Positions 55,925 through 64,000 of a stretch of DNA of 64,000 nt are shown in pieces. Each line of letters begins with the position of its first letter. The first letter of the stretch is position 1. The notes beneath the pieces were generated by a model that saw nothing but the letters and a program-made list of their open reading frames with translations, was not told the origin of the DNA and did no database searches. Made by a program: the position numbers and the translations under genes. Source of the DNA: Oceanicoccus sp. KOV_DT_Chl (GTDB lineage Bacteria > Pseudomonadota > Gammaproteobacteria > Pseudomonadales > Dasaniaceae); the NCBI RefSeq assembly GCF_900120175.1, contig NZ_FQLF01000005.1, positions 436,501-500,500 of the forward strand, read 5' to 3'.

Positions 55925-57430
55925 TTAATTTAACTTGATACAAATATTCATTGGTTCTGAATAAAAACTTAAAGAATGCACGCCACCTTCACGACCGATG
56001 CCAGAAAGTTTTACACCACCAAAAGGTGTGCGCAGATCGCGCAAATACCAGGTATTTACCCAGACAATACCGGTTTCCATTTTGGGCGCGACACGATGTG
56101 CACGCTGCAGACTTGTAGTCCAAACAGTGGCCGCCAAACCATAGTCACTGTCATTCGCCATAGCGATAGCCTGCTCTTCCGTATCGAAAGGAGCGATATG
56201 ACACACCGGTCCAAACACTTCTTCTTTAACACTGCGCGCTGTTTCTGCGAGACCGGTGAAAATGGTGGGTTCGACAAATGCACCGTTATCCCGCTCATCA
56301 CCAAACTGTGGTATACCGCCACCAGTAACGACCTTAGCGCCTTCATCTTTGGCCAATTGATAGTAAGACAATACTTTTTGTTGATGCGCACGCGAAATTA
56401 ACGGCCCCATATCAGTATCGGGATCCTGAGGCCAACCAATATTCAGCGCTTGCGCTTTTTGCTTTAATGCCTGCACAAACTTTTCAAAAACAGGCCGCTG
56501 TACATAAACACGCTCGGTACACAAACAAACTTGCCCGCCATTGGTAAACACCGATTTAGCAGTACCTTCTACGGCGGCATCAAAGTCAGCATCATCAAAA
56601 ATAATGGCAGCGTTTTTGCCACCCAACTCAAAGGACAGCGCCTTCACATTATCTGCAGCCGCTTTCATAATCGCGCTACCGGTTTTCGATTCACCGGTAA
56701 ATGTCACCGCATCAATATCTTTATGCTGACTCAAAAACTCACCAGCAGAATCAGGACCAAATCCATGCACTAAATTAAACGCACCAGCCGGCACTCCTGC
56801 ATCGTGCATCACCTCAGCTAACAAGGTTGCTGTGGCGGGTGTATCTTCTGAGGGTTTGGCGATAACGGCATTACCCACCGCCATAGCAGGAGCTAACTTC
56901 CAGGTCAGTAATAGCATCGGTAAATTCCACGGCGCAATCACAGCCACCACTCCCAGCGGTTTGTTGACAGCATAATTCAGCGCCTGCTGACCATCCGCTG
57001 TTTCAGTGTGAAAACACTCACTGGAACGGGTTTTGGCCAGATCAGCGAAGACGCGAAAATTGGCAGCCCCTCGAGGAATGTCAATATTGCTGGCCTGCCA
57101 CAAAGACTTGCCGGTATCGGCCATTTCAGCAGCAACAAATTCGTCAAAACGAGCCTCAATGCCATCCGCCACTTTGTGCATCAAGGCGCTGCGCTGATTG
57201 TCCGACAACGCAGCCCACTCACCCGCCAGCGCCGCTTGCGCAGCCATCACCGCCTGATCAACCATCTCGCGACTGGCCTCAGATACCTGGTTAATTAAAC
57301 TGCCATCGACCGGATTAATATTGTCAAAGCACTTGCCAGACTCGACAAACTGCCCATTGACATAATTACGCAAAACGCCACCGAAATGGGGTGGCTGCTG
57401 AAAAGGTTGTGGGGTTGTGCGTGCTGTCAT
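55925..57430 (-). CDS. nbaE: 2-aminomuconate-6-semialdehyde dehydrogenase (ALDH family)
   Basis: NAD-dependent oxidation of 2-aminomuconate semialdehyde to 2-aminomuconate. 501 residues. Aldehyde dehydrogenase motifs: NKPLGVVAVIAPWNLPMLLL, catalytic Glu in LSFELGGKNAAIIFDDAD, catalytic Cys in NGGQVCLCTERVYV, and EEVFGPVCHIAPFDTEEQAI. It matches the hydroxymuconic-semialdehyde group (DmpC/XylG/NbaE). First gene of the minus-strand operon, divergent from the LysR gene. Confidence 0.93.
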   Translation of the reverse strand: MTARTTPQPFQQPPHFGGVLRNYVNGQFVESGKCFDNINPVDGSLINQVSEASREMVDQAVMAAQAALAGEWAALSDNQRSALMHKVADGIEARFDEFVAAEMADTGKSLWQASNIDIPRGAANFRVFADLAKTRSSECFHTETADGQQALNYAVNKPLGVVAVIAPWNLPMLLLTWKLAPAMAVGNAVIAKPSEDTPATATLLAEVMHDAGVPAGAFNLVHGFGPDSAGEFLSQHKDIDAVTFTGESKTGSAIMKAAADNVKALSFELGGKNAAIIFDDADFDAAVEGTAKSVFTNGGQVCLCTERVYVQRPVFEKFVQALKQKAQALNIGWPQDPDTDMGPLISRAHQQKVLSYYQLAKDEGAKVVTGGGIPQFGDERDNGAFVEPTIFTGLAETARSVKEEVFGPVCHIAPFDTEEQAIAMANDSDYGLAATVWTTSLQRAHRVAPKMETGIVWVNTWYLRDLRTPFGGVKLSGIGREGGVHSLSFYSEPMNICIKLN

Positions 57431-57535
57431 TCTTAAGTCCCGCCCTGCGCGGATGGGATTAATTCACCACCGCTGTATGGAACAAACCATATGCTATCGC
57501 TCCATAATCTAAAAATAGTTTTTTTACAGCCTGTT

Positions 57536-57557
57536 ATAGCTATTTCAATATAGCTAA
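57536..57557. promoter_or_regulatory. Paired AGCTA boxes in the nbaE/LysR intergenic region
   Basis: ATAGCTAT (57536-57543) and ATAGCTAA (57550-57557), 14 bases apart, in the 296-base gap between divergent nbaE and the LysR gene. Spacing and symmetry fit a LysR-type regulator site. The same box recurs at kynU, at both TonB receptors and at 39881. Confidence 0.55.
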
Positions 57558-57726
57558 TTGAAACCCGTTCTTAGCCATATCCGCATTCGATCAGGCCCTG
57601 TAAAAACCTGTTTTTCAGGCATCAAAAAACATATATTAAATTGACTCACTATAATCTTATACATATAGTTAAAAGCAACTGCTTACCTTCAACCGCCCAC
57701 CAACCAGCACTGACAGGTATTTCATC

Positions 57727-58677
57727 ATGACCCCCGATACCCTCGAACGACACCTAGTCTCACGTCTTAAAATCAAGCATCTGCGACTACTGGTGACGGT
57801 GGCAGAGCAAAAAAATATTTTTAAAGCCTCGCAAATTATGAATATGGCGCAGCCTGCTGCCACCAAAACCATTCGTGATATGGAAAACGCGCTGGATATC
57901 ATATTGTTCGACCGCTCATCCCGTGGGGTTACCCCAACCCCCTATGGAACGGTGTTAATTAAACACGCCAAGTTAATTCTTTCGCAGATAAAACATGTCA
58001 GTGAGGAACTGATTTCTATTCAGGATGGTATCTCCGGTAAGGTCAACATCGGTACTTTGTTGGCTGCCAGCCCCACCCTGCTACCAAAAAGTCTCGCCAC
58101 CCTGAAACGCGAGCGCGCCAATATTTCGGTATCCGTTATTGAGGGCACAAACGATATGTTGTTGCCTGGGCTTTTAATGGGCGATATCGATGTCGTGGTT
58201 GGCCGCTTGCCCGAAGTGCAGGAGAACGAAGGCTTAAGTTCAGAAGTACTGTATTACGAGCCGATTGCTTTGGTTGCCCGCAAAGGACATCCGCTTGCCA
58301 GCAAACAAAAACTTTCGCTAAAGGATTTGGTGAACGAGCAATGGATACTGCCTTCCTCGGGTACCACCCTACGTAGAGAAATCGATAATGCCTTTCATAA
58401 GGCCGGACTGAATGTTCCCCATGACAGCATTGAATGTGTATCTATTCTGACTAATCGTACCCTGTTAATGGAAACAGATATGATCGCCGCCATGCCCTAT
58501 CAAGTCATTCGCAGCTATGAAGATATGGGGCTTTTAGAGCAATTACCACTGAAAATAAAAGCTGAGTTGGGGCCTGTTGGCTTTACCGTTCGTGCAAACT
58601 CGGAACTCACTCCGGCAGCAAATTACTTCCTTAGTATTTTGAAACAAACAGCACTGGAAATGGAAAAGAGCAAGTAA
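57727..58677 (+). CDS. LysR-family regulator of the 3-hydroxyanthranilate operon
   Basis: 316 residues. N-terminal winged HTH: HLRLLVTVAEQKNIFKASQI followed by MNMAQPAATKTIRDMENALD. The effector domain begins ISGKVNIGTLLAASPTLLPK and carries IEGTNDMLLPGLLMGDIDVV and GRLPEVQENEGL, resembling PcaQ/GbpR-type LysR proteins that sense aromatic acids or galactose derivatives. Divergent from nbaE, so it most likely controls that operon. The inducer is unknown; 3-hydroxyanthranilate or a ring-cleavage product is plausible. Confidence 0.92.
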   Translation: MTPDTLERHLVSRLKIKHLRLLVTVAEQKNIFKASQIMNMAQPAATKTIRDMENALDIILFDRSSRGVTPTPYGTVLIKHAKLILSQIKHVSEELISIQDGISGKVNIGTLLAASPTLLPKSLATLKRERANISVSVIEGTNDMLLPGLLMGDIDVVVGRLPEVQENEGLSSEVLYYEPIALVARKGHPLASKQKLSLKDLVNEQWILPSSGTTLRREIDNAFHKAGLNVPHDSIECVSILTNRTLLMETDMIAAMPYQVIRSYEDMGLLEQLPLKIKAELGPVGFTVRANSELTPAANYFLSILKQTALEMEKSK

Positions 58678-59139
58678 TACTGAGATATTCCAATAATGTC
58701 TTTATTGGGTGCAGTTCTTAACTACACCTTTTTATTGATTAAATATTTTCACCACGTAAAACACGTTTTATGATTCAATTCATCTATTGTTTTATAAAGA
58801 CACTGTCACTATAAAAGCCTAGCAACGCAATATGACCGACTTTTAAAGGCACTGACGTAACCCCTAAGGTTTGTGTGCAACTAATCCCTTAACATTAATT
58901 TGCAGCCAATAAGATCTGCCCCCCGCTAATGGTCTAACCTATTAATAGGATGAATACACCATCGTGCAGAAAAAACCTCAGTGACTACATCGCTGGGCAT
59001 TTTAGTTTTTAAGTACTGGCGACGGCATTAACTCGCCAACCTGGCTCATCAAAGTCAATAACTAACAAATATTGACTTAGCATTTCCAGCTTCAGCCTAT
59101 AGAATACGCGCACATTTATTATCAAGCAGTGAATCCGCT
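58678..59139. other. Intergenic region with no gene recognised
   Basis: About 460 bases between the LysR gene and the MFS gene, both on the plus strand. No supported frame and no strong hairpin. It must hold the promoter for the MFS gene; none is assigned. Confidence 0.5.
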
Positions 59140-60327
59140 ATGCAATTTTTATTCGCGACCGTCCTTATTGACCTTATTGGTTTCGGTATTGTTATCCCTA
59201 TTCTTCCGTTTTTAGCCCCCAAGCTGGGAGCCTCAAATTTAGAAATCGGTTTAATCATTGCTACCTATTCCATTTTTAATGGCTTATGTGGGCCATTTTG
59301 GGGGCGCATGAGTGATCGCTTTGGCCGCAAACCGATCATTTTGATCTGTTTAGCCGGTGCGGTTATCTCCTACATTGGCTTGGCGTTTGCAAGCAGCCTC
59401 ACGGCAATCTATATCTGGCGTGCTTTTGGTGGCTGGATGGCGGGTAATTTCGGCGTGGCTTCGGCGATGATCGCTGACATGACTACACCCGAAAATCGCG
59501 CCAAAGGCATGGGCATGATTGGCGCTGCTTTTGGCCTGGGTATGGTGATTGGGCCCACCCTGGGTGGCTTGCTCAGCGGTAACGGGGAATCATACATGCT
59601 GCCGTTTTTAGTGGCTGCCGGCTTGTCAACTACAGCCATTATTGCTGGTTTCTTTTTATTGGAGGAAACCATGACCGCTGACAAACGCGCTGATCATGTG
59701 GTTGAACAAAGTAAGCACGAAAAAGCTTCATTATTTAGAATGCTTAAACAAACCAACAATAGAATTCTGGCTTCAATTTTTACCCTACATAATACCTGCG
59801 TCAGCATGATTAGCTTTGTCTTCCCTTTGTGGGTAGGCAAGTTGTTAGGTTGGGGGGCGATGGAAGTGGGTTTTGTGTTTGGCATTCAAGGCTTGATGAT
59901 GGCCTTTGTACAAATAAAATTATTAGGCCCGTTATCAACTCGCATGGGCGAAATTCCATTCTTAATAATGAGCATCGGCATTATGAGCTCGGGGTTTGTA
60001 GTAGCTACTTTGGCCTCGACCACTCCCTTTATTTTGATGTCTTTTTTCCTAACGGTAACCGGCTCCACCCTTTGCTTACCCATATTGAATTCGATTACCT
60101 CTAAACGGACACCGCTGCGCTTTCGCGGACAAATGCTAGGGACGACATCGTCGATGTCAGCGTGGGGACGGGTTACCGGGCCATTACTGGGAGGCGTCAT
60201 CTTGCATTACACCGGCTTTAATATTGCTTGGGTGGCCGGTGCGATCTTAGGCTTAATTTACTTAAGCTGGGGCTTTGCCCAACGCGCTGTCCCGGAGTTG
60301 TCTCAAGACTCCTCGCCAGCTAGTTAA
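59140..60327 (+). CDS. MFS transporter of the drug/proton antiporter type (DHA1, TetA-like)
   Basis: 395 residues, 12 hydrophobic segments. The N-terminal LIDLIGFGIVIPILPFLAPK and the loop 2-3 motif GRMSDRFGRKPIILICLAGA are those of the tetracycline/multidrug antiporter family. RAFGGWMAGNFGVASAMIAD and MIGAAFGLGMVIGPTLGGLL (motif C, typical of exporters) are also present. Probably exports a small hydrophobic compound; the substrate is unknown. Single gene ended by a terminator. Confidence 0.9.
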   Translation: MQFLFATVLIDLIGFGIVIPILPFLAPKLGASNLEIGLIIATYSIFNGLCGPFWGRMSDRFGRKPIILICLAGAVISYIGLAFASSLTAIYIWRAFGGWMAGNFGVASAMIADMTTPENRAKGMGMIGAAFGLGMVIGPTLGGLLSGNGESYMLPFLVAAGLSTTAIIAGFFLLEETMTADKRADHVVEQSKHEKASLFRMLKQTNNRILASIFTLHNTCVSMISFVFPLWVGKLLGWGAMEVGFVFGIQGLMMAFVQIKLLGPLSTRMGEIPFLIMSIGIMSSGFVVATLASTTPFILMSFFLTVTGSTLCLPILNSITSKRTPLRFRGQMLGTTSSMSAWGRVTGPLLGGVILHYTGFNIAWVAGAILGLIYLSWGFAQRAVPELSQDSSPAS

Positions 60328-60353
60328 GCTTTTTATAACTTCAGCACTACAAT

Positions 60354-60380
60354 AAAAAACGGCTCATGGCCGTTTTTTTT
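60354..60380 (+). terminator. Terminator after the MFS gene
   Basis: AAAAACGGC, short loop, GCCGTTTTTTTT; stem of 8-9 pairs followed by a run of eight T (60373-60380). It lies 27 bases past the stop. Confidence 0.9.
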
Positions 60381-60484
60381 GTAGTTAAAGCGTATAAAAC
60401 TGAATACCCTTTCAAAGTAATCCTATAGGGCAACCTCTGCGTATAATCTATCTTAAACTCGTAAATCGATAGTCAGGGCCAACC

Positions 60485-61456
60485 ATGTTAAAAAATTTCT
60501 GGTACCCGGTATTAGTGAATACAGATCTCAGCGAAGGAAGCGTCTGCGAGATCAGACTATTTGATCAATCGATAGCGGTTTATCGAGGTCATAATGGAGT
60601 AGTACATGCGCTGGAGGATGCCTGCGCACATCGCAGCGCACCACTGTCCAAAGGCAAAGTCATCGCCAATCAATTGCGCTGCCCCTATCATGGCTGGAGC
60701 TACGATGGCCAAGGCCAGTGTCAGCACATCCCCGCGTTAGAGCAAAACAAATCAATCCCGAAAGCCGCTACAGTAAGCTCATACCCGATAATGGAGGCTG
60801 TCGGCCTAATTTGGTTATGGCCGGGGTCGCCAGATCAAGCCACTGATTACCCTGAAATGGCCGCTGTTGAAAACACCTACTTCGGCAATAGTCAGTGGGA
60901 GGTAACCGATTATCAGCGTGAACTCGATTTTCGTCATTCATTACTCATTGAAAATTTACTCGACCCTGCGCATATACATTTTGTTCATGAAGGCACCATG
61001 TCCAGCCCAGCCAATGCCGGACCGTTAAACCCCAAACTTGAAATAAATACTCAGGGCTTTATTTCGGGGGGAGGTAGTAAAGGCATTGGCGTAAATAGCG
61101 AATTCGTTGGACCCGCACTGGTAGCGCTGTATTTTAATTTTGGCTATAGCCGAAGTGTGCAGTTGTTTTATTGCCTACCCACCTCAGCAACGACCATGCG
61201 CTTAATTGCGCGCCTATATGCAGCCGCTGGTAGCGGTTCCAGAGAGCGGATGATTGCTGGCACCAACCATGTGTTAGGCGAAGATATTGTCGTCCTTGAG
61301 CGAGTTGAGCGCCGCTTGCGAGAAGGCTACCCACAACTGAAAACACCGATAAAAGCCGATTGGGCTATTACCGAATTTCAGCGCTGGTGCCGCCAGCACA
61401 GCAGTCATCAATCGACATTATCTTCAACGACACCTATCTCAATGATGAAGGACTAA
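60485..61456 (+). CDS. Rieske non-haem iron oxygenase (pheophorbide-a-oxygenase-like)
   Basis: 323 residues. The Rieske 2Fe-2S ligands are visible as CAHRSAP and CPYHGWSYDG (Cys-x-His and Cys-x2-His). The catalytic iron region reads ENLLDPAHIHFVHEGTMSS, with two His and the bridging Asp; this form fits the PaO/TIC55-like or vanillate-demethylase-like monooxygenase group. No ferredoxin reductase gene is near, so an electron donor must come from elsewhere. Substrate unknown. Followed by two secreted-hydrolase genes on the same strand. Confidence 0.88.
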   Translation: MLKNFWYPVLVNTDLSEGSVCEIRLFDQSIAVYRGHNGVVHALEDACAHRSAPLSKGKVIANQLRCPYHGWSYDGQGQCQHIPALEQNKSIPKAATVSSYPIMEAVGLIWLWPGSPDQATDYPEMAAVENTYFGNSQWEVTDYQRELDFRHSLLIENLLDPAHIHFVHEGTMSSPANAGPLNPKLEINTQGFISGGGSKGIGVNSEFVGPALVALYFNFGYSRSVQLFYCLPTSATTMRLIARLYAAAGSGSRERMIAGTNHVLGEDIVVLERVERRLREGYPQLKTPIKADWAITEFQRWCRQHSSHQSTLSSTTPISMMKD

Positions 61457-61505
61457 ATCTGTAGTTGAAAAAACTGACAAACAACATTAACCAGAAAGAC
61501 CACTC

Positions 61506-62471
61506 ATGCTAAAAATATTATTGTTAGGATTAATCGTTAGTTTGCAGACCGTTAATAGCATCGCTGATGAGGGTAATTCACTATTCGCCAGCGGTAGCCG
61601 CTTTGATATAGAGTGGCGTGGCAAGTACAGCGATGCTGAAAAAACAAAATTAAAACAGTGGTTGGCGCATGCGGCTAAATCTACCGCAATGCTTTACGGC
61701 AATTTACCTCGCAATCCTATCCGCATCATTATGAAGCGACGCGATAAAGCTAATAAGCCGGTACCTTTCGCTCAAGTTCTTCGCAGTGAACCACAGGGCA
61801 TTAGTTTTTTAGTTAATCCCGAATTTGAGCTGCAAGCCTTCATAGATGACTGGACAGCCGTGCATGAATTATCCCATCTCTATATTCCCTACCCCGGAGG
61901 AAAAGATATATGGCTCTCTGAAGGGTTGGCAACTTATTATCAAAATGTATTAATGGCTCGTGCTGGCGTACTCAGCGAACGTCAAGCCTGGCAAAAGCTT
62001 TACGAGGGATTTATGCGCGGTGAGGCTGATAACCGTTATCCGCAATACAGCTTGCTGGAGCTCTCGCCCAGGATGATTGCAACACGTTCTTTTATGCGCA
62101 TTTACTGGTCAGGCACAGCTTATTTTTTGCAAGCCGATTTACAATTGCGACAGCAAACCAGTAATAAGCAGTCTTTGGATACGGTCATTGAACAATTTGT
62201 AGATTGTTGCTTACTACAAGCTAATGACTACAATGGTGAAGATTTAGTCAGAAAATTTGATCACATCGCGCAAGTGGATTTGTTTTACCCGTTATATAAA
62301 CACTATCAACAACTAACGGAGCAACCATCGACCGTAGAATTATTTTCACAACTGGGCATCACCGTAAACTCAGGCAAGGTGCAACTACTTGCTTTGCCCC
62401 AAAATACGCTCAGCTTACGTCAAGCGATCATGCAAACTAAAAACGCGCTTTCCTCTGTAGCTGATAACTAA
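61506..62471 (+). CDS. Secreted zinc-peptidase-like protein (gluzincin motif)
   Basis: 321 residues with a Sec signal peptide (MLKILLLGLIVSLQTVNSIA). HELSH (zinc-binding, HExxH) is followed 18 residues later by SEGLATYYQNVL, whose Glu completes the gluzincin site of M1/M61-type aminopeptidases. The rest is not assigned to a family. Proposed as a periplasmic peptidase or related hydrolase. One base separates it from the next gene, so they are probably co-transcribed. Confidence 0.8.
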   Translation: MLKILLLGLIVSLQTVNSIADEGNSLFASGSRFDIEWRGKYSDAEKTKLKQWLAHAAKSTAMLYGNLPRNPIRIIMKRRDKANKPVPFAQVLRSEPQGISFLVNPEFELQAFIDDWTAVHELSHLYIPYPGGKDIWLSEGLATYYQNVLMARAGVLSERQAWQKLYEGFMRGEADNRYPQYSLLELSPRMIATRSFMRIYWSGTAYFLQADLQLRQQTSNKQSLDTVIEQFVDCCLLQANDYNGEDLVRKFDHIAQVDLFYPLYKHYQQLTEQPSTVELFSQLGITVNSGKVQLLALPQNTLSLRQAIMQTKNALSSVADN

Positions 62472-62472
62472 T

Positions 62473-63894
62473 ATGTGGCGGCTATTACTGACATGTATTT
62501 TTCTATTACCTTGCTGCGCTCATGCTCTCAACCAACAGGCGATTAGCAAGCTGGTAGAAGAATTGGATTATTTGCGTAGTCAGCAAGGCGTACCCGCTTA
62601 TGCCTTGGTTATATCAGATAAACAAAAAACGCTTTTTACAGAAGTCAGAGGGTTTTCAACACTCTCGTCCAATACAGTAGCGCCGCAAGATGCCTGGTTT
62701 CGAATTGGATCCATTACCAAAACCTTTGTTGCCTTAGCCGCATTACAGGCAGAAAAGCAGGGACACCTAAACCTTCAGGACGACCTTACAGCACTACTCA
62801 GCCATGCTAATAACAACGCTTACTTCCGCAATCCCTGGTCAAAAAAATCGCCCCTCAAACTTATTCATTTATTAGAGCAAACTAGTGGCCTTACCGATAT
62901 GTCAAAGGCGGAATGGGACCACAACACGCCCATACCGTTAGATCACGCTTTATTGAAATTTTCTGACCAACATAAATTGCAATGGCCACCCGGCAAATAT
63001 TATAGCTATAGCAACACGAATTATGGACTGGCAGGCCTCGCCATTGAAAAAGCAACAGCTACTCCGTTTGAGCATTATATTGAGGAGCAGGTATTCAAAC
63101 CGCTGGGTATAGAAAAAATTGCTATTGCGCATAATAATAATGTAGAAGCCAGATTAATTACCGGGTATGACAGTGATGGCCTAACGCCAATCCCCTATTG
63201 GCATACTATTTACCGACCGCTGGGTGAAATTTCGGTAGAGCCTGAAGAAATGGCCAAGTTACTGCGCTTATTTTTAAACCGTGGCGATGAAGTGTTTAAT
63301 AAAAAAATCATTACACGGATGGAAACACCACACAGTTCACTGGCAGCGCAAGCAGGCCTTGAATACGGCTATGGCCCTGGTTTGTACGATTGGTTTCGCA
63401 ATGGTTATCGATTTTATGGCCATGGTGGTGATGGCGATGGCTACCTGGCTCACTTTGCTTATCAGCGCGAAAGCGGATTAGCGTATTTTCTAGTAATTAA
63501 CAGTTTTCAAGGCTCCAGCATAGCCAGGATGCGGGCGCGAGTAGAACAGGCGTTTATAGCAGACCTACCTAAAGCCAAGTTCGTCCCGGAATATAACATC
63601 ATAAACCCACAACACTATACTGGGAGTTATCAACCCGCCAGCTGGCGTTTTGGTGATAAACCAACGAACTCAGAGTTGCGCATTTTTTTAAAGAAAAATC
63701 AGCTCTATGCACAATTTACAGATTACCGCGGCGAGCAGGAAAAGGCGTACCCCCTCATAGCGGTCAACGATAATTTGTTTCGCTGGCGCTCAGAGCCTGA
63801 TGCCAGCATGGCGATAATAAAAACTGATCAAGGTATGTTATTTAGTGGTGATGAAGGTAATTTTTTGAAAGCGATTAACCCTGTTAATCGGTGA
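62473..63894 (+). CDS. Beta-lactamase-fold serine hydrolase (class C/esterase-like)
   Basis: 473 residues with a signal peptide (MWRLLLTCIFLLPCCAHA). The three active-site motifs are present: SITK (SxxK) in FRIGSITKTFVALAAL, YSN (YxN) in YYSYSNTNYGLAGLAIEKAT, and HGG in YGHGGDGDGYLAHF. A C-terminal beta domain (~385-470) follows. This family contains peptidases, esterases and D-aminopeptidases, and few true beta-lactamases. Likely works with the preceding peptidase-like protein in the periplasm. Length and motifs are normal. Confidence 0.9.
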   Translation: MWRLLLTCIFLLPCCAHALNQQAISKLVEELDYLRSQQGVPAYALVISDKQKTLFTEVRGFSTLSSNTVAPQDAWFRIGSITKTFVALAALQAEKQGHLNLQDDLTALLSHANNNAYFRNPWSKKSPLKLIHLLEQTSGLTDMSKAEWDHNTPIPLDHALLKFSDQHKLQWPPGKYYSYSNTNYGLAGLAIEKATATPFEHYIEEQVFKPLGIEKIAIAHNNNVEARLITGYDSDGLTPIPYWHTIYRPLGEISVEPEEMAKLLRLFLNRGDEVFNKKIITRMETPHSSLAAQAGLEYGYGPGLYDWFRNGYRFYGHGGDGDGYLAHFAYQRESGLAYFLVINSFQGSSIARMRARVEQAFIADLPKAKFVPEYNIINPQHYTGSYQPASWRFGDKPTNSELRIFLKKNQLYAQFTDYRGEQEKAYPLIAVNDNLFRWRSEPDASMAIIKTDQGMLFSGDEGNFLKAINPVNR

Positions 63895-64000
63895 CTTCAA
63901 TCTGTTTAGCTATTTATTCCTGGCTCGCAACACACAAACTGCCTGCAATAGTGCAATGATTCTCGTTACAATAATGCTCTACTGATCAACAATAAAATCA

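Noticed and set aside
55976-56401. 141-residue plus-strand frame inside the aldehyde dehydrogenase gene
   Set aside because: Antisense to a clear ALDH gene; no signature.
52343-57430. 2-nitrobenzoate pathway
   Set aside because: The lower genes are the same, but no nitroreductase or mutase is present and kynU is, so kynurenine degradation fits better.
59140-60327. Tetracycline resistance gene
   Set aside because: Shares the TetA-type motifs of DHA1 antiporters only; the substrate cannot be called.
62473-63894. Antibiotic-resistance beta-lactamase
   Set aside because: The motifs fit the wide class C-like serine hydrolase family, with a C-terminal extra domain; there is no evidence for beta-lactam hydrolysis.

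Overview
The window looks like chromosome of a marine gammaproteobacterium, probably of the Cellvibrionales/Spongiibacteraceae type. This is inferred from gene content: polar-flagellum style flagellar genes with sigma-54 and sigma-28 promoters, large TonB-dependent receptors, sulfatases, a type I Baeyer-Villiger monooxygenase, and ArsS. Base composition looks moderate by eye. No phage, insertion sequence or CRISPR array was found.

Layout. (1) 1-9.3 kb: a partial secreted protein, a LuxR-type regulator, then flagellar genes in two divergent sets: cheV-cheR-flgBCDE on the minus strand and flgA-flgM-flgN on the plus strand. flgB has a good sigma-54 promoter and flgM an excellent sigma-28 promoter. 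(2) 9.3-12.2 kb: a frameshifted subtilisin-like lipoprotein. (3) 12.2-14.5 kb: arsenosugar cluster of arsS and two glycosyltransferase-type genes. (4) 14.7-20.9 kb: Baeyer-Villiger monooxygenase, YhhQ, a Nudix lipoprotein, tRNA-Arg(CCT) followed by 133-bp tandem units that repeat the tRNA 3' end, a sterol-desaturase-family protein, an alpha/beta hydrolase and a LysR regulator.

(5) 20.9-36.6 kb: a carbohydrate locus with two sulfatases, a TonB receptor, a GMC oxidoreductase with its small subunit, a ThuA-like protein, an MFS transporter, a sugar isomerase/epimerase, a Gfo/Idh/MocA dehydrogenase, and AraC and LacI regulators. Two perfect palindromes sharing the core TGTAAACGTTTACA lie before the TonB gene and the Gfo/Idh gene and are likely sites of the LacI protein. 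No glycoside hydrolase is seen, so the proposed route is desulfation plus oxidation of the sugar.

(6) 37.4-58.7 kb: an almost complete lower kynurenine pathway. kynU makes 3-hydroxyanthranilate; the nba-type operon (nbaC, D, E, F, G, H) opens the ring and carries it through 2-aminomuconate to 4-hydroxy-2-oxovalerate; mhpE and mhpF yield pyruvate and acetyl-CoA. Two similar TonB receptors, an NSS-family transporter, an LVIVD-repeat lipoprotein and a LysR regulator accompany them. Promoter regions share an AGCTAT-type motif. (7) 59-63.9 kb: an MFS exporter, a Rieske oxygenase, a zinc-peptidase-like protein and a beta-lactamase-fold serine hydrolase.

Quality note: at least 18 single-base frame breaks, most in short homopolymers, fall between 5.6 and 38.1 kb (cheR, protease, small membrane protein, GMC oxidoreductase, isomerase, lacI, TonB receptor). 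The remaining genes read cleanly. The breaks could be base-calling errors or true decay; the sequence alone cannot decide.
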